Source: Acidobacteriota bacterium
GTDB lineage: Bacteria > Acidobacteriota > Vicinamibacteria > Vicinamibacterales > UBA2999
Assembly (NCBI GenBank): GCA_016789705.1
Contig: JAEUQR010000193.1
Coordinates: forward strand, 1-48,697
Direction: 5' to 3'
DNA: 48,697 nt
Below, in pieces: positions 42,473 to 48,697 of the stretch (position 1 is the stretch's first letter; each line of letters opens with the position of its first letter). Under the pieces are notes generated by a model that did not search any database, was not told the DNA's origin, and saw only the letters and a list, made by a program, of their open reading frames with translations. A program made the position numbers and the translations under genes.

Positions 42473-43540
42473 TCAGACCTCCGACATCTCGACCACGGCG
42501 GCCGACGACAGACCGGCGACGAGCGCCGACATGTCGCGGGCGAGGGGATCGCTGCCGCGGCTGACCTCGAGCAGCAGCTCGCGCGCCTCGCCGCCGATCT
42601 GCGCGAGGGCGAGCGCGGCGCGGTAGCGCACCCACCAGGCGCGGTCGCGCACGGCCAGGGCCAGCGGCCGGGCGGCCGAGATGACGCGCAGCGCGCCGAG
42701 GGCGCGGGCGGCCTGCGCGCGCACGCGCCAGTCGTCGTCGGTGAGGAGCTTCAGCAGCACCGGCACCGTCTCCGGTTCGGCGTGACGCCGCAGCGCGCGG
42801 GCCACGTGCAGCCGCACCTCGGGCGCCTCGTGCAGCGCCAGGTCGCGCACGCGCCAGAGCGCCACCGGATTGGCCGAGGCGCCGGCGGCGTCGATCCACG
42901 CGTTCAGCATCACCGCCGGCACCTCGGGGCGCAGGCGCGGCACGAGCGCCTCGGCCACGATCGCCGGGTGGCGGTTGAGCGCGGCGAACTGATACTGCTG
43001 CACGGCGTCCTGCCGGCCGGGCAGGCTGTCGAGTTCGAGGTCCACGAGCCGGCCGCCGAGGCGCGCGGCGGCATCGATGGCCACGAGCCGCACGGCGGGG
43101 CTGCGGTCCGAGAGCAACGCCGCCACCATCGTGACGTCGTCGGGCCCGCCGACGATCGAGAGCAGGCGGGCGGCGTCGAAGCGCCGCCACCAGAACATCG
43201 ACCGGCCGTGGCGCAGGATGCGCTGCACCCACGGCTCGCCGCGCAGGAGCGGCGCCAGGATCTGCTGCCGTTCGAAGGTCACATAGGCGGTAGCGAGACG
43301 CGCCACGCTCCGGAAGGCGACATGCGGCGGCTGCGCGCGCAGGAAGGCGACGACGGCGCCGAGGTCGGCGTCCTCGACGAGCCAGGCATGCAGCAGCGGC
43401 TCGAGGCGGGCCACGCCGGCCTCCACCTGTCGGGCGCGCCACACGAGGTAGAGCCGCAGCACGACGAGCCCGCCGAGCGCGGCGGCGATGAGCGTGCCCT
43501 CCACGGTGAGTGCCACGGCGAGCACGTCGAGCGACAACAT
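42473..43540 (-). CDS. Membrane-anchored HEAT-repeat protein
   Basis: A 355-residue protein with an N-terminal TM (about 8-30, VALTVEGTLIAAALGGLVVLRL) and tandem HEAT-like repeats: SPAVRLVAIDAAARLG, APEVRLHVARALRRHA, DWRVRAQAARALGALRV, AWWVRYRAALALAQIGG. HEAT arrays act as protein-binding scaffolds. Sandwiched between a response regulator and a polysaccharide synthase, it is likely to recruit or regulate the glycosyltransferase at the membrane. Start ATG 43540 shares one base with the stop of the receiver gene (TGATG), and the stop is three bases before the GT2 start, so all three are co-translated. Confidence 0.8.
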   Translation of the reverse strand: MLSLDVLAVALTVEGTLIAAALGGLVVLRLYLVWRARQVEAGVARLEPLLHAWLVEDADLGAVVAFLRAQPPHVAFRSVARLATAYVTFERQQILAPLLRGEPWVQRILRHGRSMFWWRRFDAARLLSIVGGPDDVTMVAALLSDRSPAVRLVAIDAAARLGGRLVDLELDSLPGRQDAVQQYQFAALNRHPAIVAEALVPRLRPEVPAVMLNAWIDAAGASANPVALWRVRDLALHEAPEVRLHVARALRRHAEPETVPVLLKLLTDDDWRVRAQAARALGALRVISAARPLALAVRDRAWWVRYRAALALAQIGGEARELLLEVSRGSDPLARDMSALVAGLSSAAVVEMSEV

Positions 43541-44055
43541 CAGGCCGCCACCTCGTAGTGGCGCGCGATCGTCACCCAGCGGTGCAGCTTGGCCATGAGC
43601 ACGCGCACGTTGAAGGGCTTGGCCATGTGGTCGAGCGCGCCGGCGAGCAGCGAGCGCACCTGGACGGATTCATCGGCGTGCGACGACAGCACCACGATGA
43701 GGAATTCGTCGGGCCGTTCGCTGCCGAGCCGCTCGAGGATGGCGTGCCCGTCGACGCCCGGCAGGTCGACGTCGAGCACGACCACCGTGGGCCGGCCGCC
43801 GCGCGGCAGGTCGAGCAGCCGCTGCAGCACCACCGTGCCCGATGTGAATGACTGGTGCGGCAGCCGCATCTGGTCGAGCGCGAAGGTCAGCATCCGGAGC
43901 AGCGATGGATCGGCCGTGGCCACGACGAGGTCGGCGGGTGTGGCCGGCTCGGGTGCGGCCAGGTCGCGCGGCGCAGCCGCAGGGGCGGTCTCGACCGTGC
44001 GCGACGCCGTGGTGCGGCGCCCTCCGCGGGCCGGCCGGCGATGCGCCCGCGTCAT
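43540..44055 (-). CDS. Stand-alone response-regulator receiver protein
   Basis: A 171-residue protein. After a basic, low-complexity N-terminus (about 1-40) comes a CheY-like receiver: LVVATADPSLLRMLTFALDQM, VVVLDVDLPGVDGHAILERL (phospho-acceptor Asp95), VVLSSHADES, and MAKPFNVRVL (switch Lys146). The acidic pocket at the N-terminal end has only one acid (TAD) instead of the usual two. No output domain is present, so it acts by protein contact, probably on the HEAT protein encoded immediately downstream. No partner histidine kinase is in the window. GTG 44127 is an alternative start that adds 24 residues of low complexity. Confidence 0.75.
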   Translation of the reverse strand: MTRAHRRPARGGRRTTASRTVETAPAAAPRDLAAPEPATPADLVVATADPSLLRMLTFALDQMRLPHQSFTSGTVVLQRLLDLPRGGRPTVVVLDVDLPGVDGHAILERLGSERPDEFLIVVLSSHADESVQVRSLLAGALDHMAKPFNVRVLMAKLHRWVTIARHYEVAA

Positions 44056-44273
44056 CGCGCAGGCTGCCGCTCCGGCCCCGGGATGGGGGCCGCGCCGCCG
44101 CGGGAAGGGAAGTCGTCGTTGTCGCACGTGTGCAGGCGCCGCCCCTCGTGGGCGGGCGCGTCCACAATGGGAATCGGCGGGCTGGAGGGCCGCTTCAGTG
44201 GCTCCCCGGTCACGGTCTCACCCTGGCGTCACCACCCTTACGCATCCCGGGCGTCGAGCCGATAGGCCCATCG

Positions 44274-45923
44274 GTGCCTGAATCCGTGCCGCCACGCGTC
44301 CGCCGGTTCGGCGCCCTGCCGCGACGCCTGACCCGCCCGCTCAGCTACGTCGCCCTGGCGGCCTGGGTGGGCTGTATGGCCGTGCTGCTGCAGCGCGCCT
44401 ACCTGCAGGCCTCGCCGGCCAACCTCGCGACCGATCTTGCACGCTACGGCACAGAAGCCGAGTGGCGCGGTGTGTACTACCGCGGCGAGAAGGTCGGCTT
44501 CACGGTGGGCCAGATCGTGCCGGTGGACGGCGGCTTCGAACTGCAGGAGGACGGCCGCCTCCAGATGTCGCTCCTCGGCGCGACCACGCCGGCCGCCATC
44601 CGCACGACCGCGCGCGTGGACCAGACCTTCCAGCTCCGCTCTTTCGATTTCAGCCTCGACCCCGGCACCGGGCCGCTCGCTCTCTCGGGCACCGTGGACG
44701 GTCTCACGCTCACCGTCACCATCCGCAGCGCCGGCAGTGAACGCACCGAAACCCGCACGCTCAAGGAACCGCCCGCGCTCATGCTGAACATGGCGCGGCG
44801 CCTTGCGAGTGCCGGCCTCAAGGCCGGGGCCACGCACGAACTGATGGTGTTCGATCCGGCCACGCTCTCGAATCAGCCGGTGAAGATCCGCGTGCACGAT
44901 CGCGAAGTCGTGGCGGCCAGCGGACGTCCGCTGCCGGCCTTCAAGGTGGACCTCGCCTACTCCGGTCTCACGACCACGGCGTGGATCACGGACACGGGAG
45001 CCATCGTGCGCGAGGAGAGTCCCCTCGGCCTGATGTCGGTGCGCGAGACGCCGGAACAGGCGCAGCAGATGGCGGTCTCGGCGCGCGTGCGCTCCGACAT
45101 GCTGCAGGCGGCGGCCATCGTGCCCACGCTGCGCGTGCCCGTCACCGAACCCACCGATGTCGTGCGGCTCAAGGTCGAGTTCAGCGGCGTGGACCTTGCG
45201 GGGTTCGACTTCGCCGGGGCCACGCAGCGGATGACCGGAGCGGTGCTCGATGCGCGGGACCCGCGCACGCTCACCGCCGGCCCGGCCGACCCCGACAGGC
45301 TCCGCTACCTCGCGCCCGAGACCCTCATCGAAAGTGACGACCCCGAGATCGTCGAGCAGGCGCGGCGCATCGTAGGCACCGCGACCGACGCGCGCACCAA
45401 GGCCGAACGCCTCGTGCGCGAAGTGAACGCGATGCTCGACAAGAAGCCCACCGTGAGCCTGCCGTCGGCGAAGGAAGTGCTGCGCACGAAGGTCGGCGAC
45501 TGCAACGAACACACCGCCCTCTACGTGGCGCTGGCGCGTGCGGCCGGGCTGCCGGCGCGCATCAACGTGGGCCTGGCCATGGTGCGCGGCGCGTTCTACT
45601 ACCACGCGTGGCCCGAGGTGTGGATCGACGACGGTCCGTCGCGCGGCTACTGGCTGCCGGTCGATCCGACCTTCAACCAGTTCCCGGCCGATGCCACGCA
45701 CCTGCGCCTGTTGCAGGGCGGGCTCGACAAGCAGACGGCCATCCTGCCGCTCATCGGCCAGTTGAAGCTCACCGTGCTCGAGGCCGAGATGTTGCCCAAT
45801 ACCTCGCCGGTCGTCGTCGGCCGCGAGATTGCCGACGCCGCCGACGCGCGGCCGCTGTCGCTGGCGTTGCCCACGCGGCAGCCGTGCGGCTGCTGGGCGC
45901 TGCCATGCCGGGGGGGCTCGTGA
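44274..45923 (+). CDS. Transglutaminase-like cysteine protease-fold protein
   Basis: A 549-residue protein with one N-terminal TM (about 24-43, VALAAWVGCMAVLLQRAYL), a long beta-rich middle (about 60-330, including a DUF3857-like region by analogy) and a C-terminal transglutaminase-like domain (about 370-510). Catalytic residues are the Cys in KVGDCNEHTALYVALARAAGLPAR, the His in YYHAWPEVWI and the Asp in WLPVDPTFNQ. The domain probably cross-links, deamidates or cleaves proteins in the periplasm. The GTG at 44274 is the only in-frame start that avoids the receiver gene on the other strand. The stop overlaps the ABC ATPase start. Confidence 0.78.
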   Translation: MPESVPPRVRRFGALPRRLTRPLSYVALAAWVGCMAVLLQRAYLQASPANLATDLARYGTEAEWRGVYYRGEKVGFTVGQIVPVDGGFELQEDGRLQMSLLGATTPAAIRTTARVDQTFQLRSFDFSLDPGTGPLALSGTVDGLTLTVTIRSAGSERTETRTLKEPPALMLNMARRLASAGLKAGATHELMVFDPATLSNQPVKIRVHDREVVAASGRPLPAFKVDLAYSGLTTTAWITDTGAIVREESPLGLMSVRETPEQAQQMAVSARVRSDMLQAAAIVPTLRVPVTEPTDVVRLKVEFSGVDLAGFDFAGATQRMTGAVLDARDPRTLTAGPADPDRLRYLAPETLIESDDPEIVEQARRIVGTATDARTKAERLVREVNAMLDKKPTVSLPSAKEVLRTKVGDCNEHTALYVALARAAGLPARINVGLAMVRGAFYYHAWPEVWIDDGPSRGYWLPVDPTFNQFPADATHLRLLQGGLDKQTAILPLIGQLKLTVLEAEMLPNTSPVVVGREIADAADARPLSLALPTRQPCGCWALPCRGGS

Positions 45924-46672
45924 TCGCCGTTCACGATTTGCGCAAGGTCTACGGAGAGTTCACCGCGGTCGACGGCGTCTCGCTCGACGTGCAGCCGGGG
46001 CAGATCCACGGCTTCCTCGGGCCGAACGGCGCCGGCAAGACCACGACCATCCGCATGATCGCCGGGCTGCTCAAGCCGACGGCTGGCCGCATCCTGGTGG
46101 ATGGCCACGACACGGCGCTCGAACCGGAAGCCGCGAAGGCGGCGCTCGGCTTCATCCCCGACCGGCCGTTCATCTACGAGAAGCTCACGGCGGGGGAGTT
46201 CCTCCGTTTCCACGGCGGGCTCTACGGCATGCAGGACGACGCCATCGAGACCCGCGTCGGCGAGATGCTGGAACTCTTCGAGCTCGGCCGCTGGAAGAAC
46301 GAGCTGGTCGAGAGCTTCTCGCACGGCATGAAGCAGCGCCTGGTGATGAGCGCGGCCTTCCTGCACCGGCCCAAGGCGGTGCTCGTGGACGAGCCGATGG
46401 TGGGCCTCGACCCGCGCGGCGCCCGCCTCATCAAGGACGTGTTCCGCAAGATGGCCGAGCGCGGTGTCGCCATCCTGATGAGCACGCACACGCTCGAAGT
46501 GGCCGAGGAGATGTGCGACCGCATCAGCATCATCCTCAAGGGGAAGATCATCGCGCACGGCACGGTGGCCGAGGTGCGGGCGCTGGCTGGCGGCGGCGAC
46601 GACGAGCTCACGAGCGTGTTCCTGAAGCTCACGGGCGGCAGCGGGCTCCAGGAAATCGACGAGGTGATCTAG
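45920..46672 (+). CDS. ABC transporter ATP-binding protein (ABC-2 type exporter)
   Basis: A 250-residue ATPase: Walker A GPNGAGKTT, Q-loop region GFIPDRPFIYEKLTAGEFL, signature SFSHGMKQRLVM (a variant of LSGGQ), Walker B VLVDEPMVGLD and STHTLEVAEEMCD for the H-loop. I placed the start at GTG 45920, which has GGGGGG five bases upstream and overlaps the preceding stop as GTGA. ATG 45905 is an alternative adding five residues. The next gene encodes a multi-TM permease, so this is a two-gene exporter whose cargo is unknown, coupled to the transglutaminase-like protein. Confidence 0.9.
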   Translation: MIAVHDLRKVYGEFTAVDGVSLDVQPGQIHGFLGPNGAGKTTTIRMIAGLLKPTAGRILVDGHDTALEPEAAKAALGFIPDRPFIYEKLTAGEFLRFHGGLYGMQDDAIETRVGEMLELFELGRWKNELVESFSHGMKQRLVMSAAFLHRPKAVLVDEPMVGLDPRGARLIKDVFRKMAERGVAILMSTHTLEVAEEMCDRISIILKGKIIAHGTVAEVRALAGGGDDELTSVFLKLTGGSGLQEIDEVI

Positions 46673-48451
46673 GTGTCTGGTGACCTGACCGGGGCTCGGG
46701 GCTCGGGACTCGGGGCTGGAGGCGCCACGTGGCCCGGGCTCAGGCCGCGCGACGACATCCGTCCGTTCACGTTCCTGCTGCTGCCGGGGCTGTGGGCCTC
46801 GCGCAACCGGGCGCGAAGGCGCGAGCGCGGCGATCTGCTGCGCGGGCTCGTCTTCGGCGGTATCGGCCTGGCGGTGATGGCGGCGCTCGTCTTCGGCGCG
46901 TTCTGGGTCACCTATCAGGCGGCGCAGTATGCCGAACTCGGTGACTATCTCATCCGCATCGGCCTGTCGTGGCTGTTCCTCACGTTCCTGTCGTTCCTCG
47001 CTTTCAGCGGCGTGGTCTCGGCACTCTCGACGTTCTTCCTGTCTGACGATCTGCGCCTCGTGTTCGCCTCGCCCGTGTCGGCGCGACGCCTGTTCTTCGC
47101 GCGGTTCGCGCGCACGCTCGCGCAGGCCGGCTGGATGGTGGTGGTGTTCCTCGTGCCGGTGCTCACCGGCATCGGCATCGCGAAGTGTGCGCCGTGGTCG
47201 TTCATCGCCGTGGCCACGCTGACGGTGGCGCCCTTCGTGGTCATTCCGGTGGGCCTCGGCACGGCGGTGACGCTGCTGCTCGTGAACGTCTTCCCGGCCC
47301 GCCGCGCCCGCGACATCCTGATGCTGATGGGGCTCGTCTTCGCGACGAGCCTCGTCATCCTGCTGCGCGTCATCCAGCCCGAACGCCTGCTGCGCGTCGA
47401 GTCGATGCCGGTCGTGACCGACTTCTTCGCCACGCTGCAGTCGCCGGTCACACCGCTCCTGCCGTCGTTCTGGGCGGGCGAGGCGATCTTCGCCGGCCTG
47501 CAGGGCGGCAGCGACTGGCTGCACGTGGCGGCGCTCTGGACGACGGCCGCGGCGCTCGTCGTCGGCCTCGCCGCCGCTTTCGAGCGCTGGCACTTCGCCG
47601 GCTACAGCAAGTCACAGGAGGCGCGGAAGGCGCGCTTCGCCGAGTGGCGCATCGTGGACCGCGCCGTGGGCCTGCTGCCGCTCGCGCCGGTGCAGCGGCA
47701 ACTGCTCGTGAAGGACCTGAAGGTGTTCCTTCGTGACGTGAGCCAGTGGTCGCAGCTCCTGCTGCTCGTGGCGCTCGTGCTCGTGTACCTCTACAACTTC
47801 CGCGTACTGGACCTCGACCGCATCCCCTACATGAGCGGCGTCATCAAGAACGCCTACGCGTTCCTGAATCTGGGCATGGCGGGCTTCGTGATGGCCACGG
47901 TGACGGTGCGCTTCGTGTTCCCGGCCGTGTCGGCGGAGGGCGCGGCCTTCTGGATCATCCGCACGGCGCCGATCTCGCTGCGCGACTTCCTGTGGTCGAA
48001 GTTCTGGACCGGCCTCATCCCCGTGCTCGTGCTCACCGAAGTGCTCACGATCGTGGGCAACGAGTTCCTCGGCAGCGACCCGTTCCTGAAGCAGGTGGCC
48101 GCCGTGTCGGTGTTCTTCATGTCGTTCGCGCTCGTCGGCCTCGCCGCCGGCCTGGGCGCCCGCTATCCGCGGTTTGCCGCCGACAACCCCTCGCAGGTGG
48201 CCGGTTCGTACGGCGGTGTGGCGTTCATGGTGCTGGCCGTGCTCTACGTGCTCACGATCATCGTGCTCACCGGCTGGCCGTCGTCGGTCTATCTCTTCGC
48301 GCAGACGCGCAAGCGCCCGCTCACCGACTGGCAGCAGTGGACGATGGCGGCGTCGTTCGCTGCGGCGGCCGTGATGAGCGTGGCCATCTGGCTGCTCGGC
48401 ATGCGCAGCGGCGTCAAGGCGCTTCAGCAGATGGACCGCACGCCGAGTTAA
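46673..48451 (+). CDS. ABC-2 type exporter permease (large, multi-pass)
   Basis: A 592-residue membrane protein with about 12 or more hydrophobic segments: GGIGLAVMAALVFGAFWVTY near the N-terminus, LSWLFLTFLSFLAFSGVVSALSTFFLSDDLRLVF, RRARDILMLMGLVFATSLVILLRV, and YGGVAFMVLAVLYVLTIIVLTGW near the end. It is larger than simple ABC-2 permeases and resembles two fused half-permeases. It is the partner of the ATPase immediately upstream (stop and GTG start adjacent). The N-terminal 20 codons contain a period-7 low-complexity repeat and no other start precedes the conserved region. Cargo is unknown. It may be a bacteriocin- or lipid-type exporter. Confidence 0.82.
   Translation: MSGDLTGARGSGLGAGGATWPGLRPRDDIRPFTFLLLPGLWASRNRARRRERGDLLRGLVFGGIGLAVMAALVFGAFWVTYQAAQYAELGDYLIRIGLSWLFLTFLSFLAFSGVVSALSTFFLSDDLRLVFASPVSARRLFFARFARTLAQAGWMVVVFLVPVLTGIGIAKCAPWSFIAVATLTVAPFVVIPVGLGTAVTLLLVNVFPARRARDILMLMGLVFATSLVILLRVIQPERLLRVESMPVVTDFFATLQSPVTPLLPSFWAGEAIFAGLQGGSDWLHVAALWTTAAALVVGLAAAFERWHFAGYSKSQEARKARFAEWRIVDRAVGLLPLAPVQRQLLVKDLKVFLRDVSQWSQLLLLVALVLVYLYNFRVLDLDRIPYMSGVIKNAYAFLNLGMAGFVMATVTVRFVFPAVSAEGAAFWIIRTAPISLRDFLWSKFWTGLIPVLVLTEVLTIVGNEFLGSDPFLKQVAAVSVFFMSFALVGLAAGLGARYPRFAADNPSQVAGSYGGVAFMVLAVLYVLTIIVLTGWPSSVYLFAQTRKRPLTDWQQWTMAASFAAAAVMSVAIWLLGMRSGVKALQQMDRTPS
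46692..46719. repeat. Period-7 GC repeat in the N-terminus of the permease gene
   Basis: Four tandem 7-mers, GGGCTCG GGGCTCG GGACTCG GGGCTGG, translated as a Gly/Ser-rich linker. The 10-mer GGGGCTCGGG in this repeat recurs at 48598-48607 near the window end. It looks like a short repeat of intergenic origin that has expanded into coding sequence. Confidence 0.6.
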
Positions 48452-48586
48452 CCCCTGGTTGCGGTTGAGTCGGCGGGGATCCCTTCGCCGGCTTCGCCAC
48501 CATCCCAGGCTTCGCCACAAGTCGCTCTACAGATCATCTCCGCCGGCAGAAGGGATCCCCGCCGACTCAACCGCGGTGTGGGGTTA
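48449..48586. repeat. Long imperfect inverted-repeat element (REP/MITE-like)
   Basis: A 26-bp perfect inverted repeat has its left arm at 48461-48486 and its right arm at 48549-48574. It continues inward as GCCGGC/GCCGGC with one bulged base and outward as TAACCCC (48449-48455) / GGGGTTA (48580-48586). The loop holds a direct repeat GGCTTCGCCAC ... GGCTTCGCCAC. It fills the gap between the ABC permease stop (48451) and the CorA-like gene. It could be a bidirectional terminator or a mobile palindromic element. No T run is seen. Confidence 0.7.
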
Positions 48587-48613
48587 GAACGGGTCCCGGG
48601 GCTCGGGAAGCTC

Positions 48614-48697
48614 ATGATTCGCTATTTCGTCCATCGGGAGGGAGTCACGCGCGCCGTCGACACGATCGACCGCGCGTGGCTTCAGCCCGGCAGCGGT
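48614..48697 (+). CDS. corA: CorA-like magnesium transporter (5' part)
   Basis: Only 28 codons are present before the window ends: MIRYFVHREGVTRAVDTID and AWLQPGSG. A start of this type followed by DxIDxAWLxPxSG is typical of the N-terminal domain of CorA family magnesium/cobalt transporters. GGGAAGCTC immediately upstream of the ATG gives a ribosome site. Without the TM region and GMN motif this identity is tentative. Confidence 0.55.
   Translation, partial: MIRYFVHREGVTRAVDTIDRAWLQPGSG

Noticed and set aside
40977-43442. An 821-codon minus-strand frame overlapping the GT2 and HEAT genes
   Set aside because: It is the frame-shifted shadow of both. The true genes carry clear DxD and HEAT motifs with coupled starts.

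Overview
This GC-rich window most resembles a chromosome of the phylum Acidobacteriota, probably the Vicinamibacteria group. That assignment is inferred from gene content: an Oar-like TonB receptor with a carboxypeptidase-regulatory N-terminal domain, signal-peptide-bearing ThuA proteins beside a PQQ dehydrogenase, a TPR regulator with the acidobacterial winged-helix/TolB N-terminus, a membrane serine/threonine kinase, and many Tat or Sec exported enzymes. No rRNA, tRNA, CRISPR array, integrase, transposase or phage gene was recognised, so it reads as ordinary chromosomal housekeeping, transport and secreted-enzyme content. Both ends are cut inside genes.

Layout. 1-2503: the end of a CoA-acylating aldehyde dehydrogenase and a ThDP enzyme. 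2565-9467: an outer-membrane receptor, then a tightly packed ThuA / PQQ dehydrogenase / ThuA trio, a plausible periplasmic sugar-oxidation locus. 9457-13341: a TPR regulator divergent from an MFS transporter and an O-methyltransferase. 13338-18816: mostly minus-strand small genes: a DUF3037/HipA-like kinase pair, DUF1499, EVE, a Tat beta-propeller protein, a cupin, a methyltransferase and a VOC protein. 18783-19316: a decayed AraC regulator. 19317-21914: a large receptor kinase. 21863-25785: a complete TRAP transporter (TatT lipoprotein, DctP, fused DctQM). 25883-28357: a metallo-beta-lactamase-fold hydrolase, exonuclease III and a TetR regulator. 28536-33806: an exported methyltransferase, a glycosylasparaginase, another methyltransferase, and an RnfD-like/DUF2330 continuous reading frame. 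33921-37025: DUF2239, then a SoxC/SoxD-type sulfite dehydrogenase pair and a small membrane protein. 37032-40980: a Tat-exported epimerase-fold protein and two sodium- or proton-coupled transporters (SSS, CNT). 40981-44055: a response regulator / HEAT / family 2 glycosyltransferase operon. 44274-48451: a transglutaminase-like protein and an ABC exporter. 48449-48586: a long inverted-repeat element before the start of a CorA-like gene.

Working together. Many genes overlap by 1-11 bases or lie within a few bases (ThuA-PQQ-ThuA, HipA/DUF3037, DctP/DctQM, SoxC/SoxD, CNT/SSS, regulator/HEAT/GT2, transglutaminase/ABC), pointing to translationally coupled operons. Six genes lacking a Shine-Dalgarno sequence have an AT-rich -10-like hexamer 6-8 bases before the start codon, suggesting leaderless transcription is common here. 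The most unusual items are the RnfD-like/DUF2330 continuous frame with an internal ribosome site, the exported versions of normally cytosolic folds (SAM methyltransferase, NAD epimerase), the HipA_2/DUF3037 pair, and the terminal inverted-repeat element.
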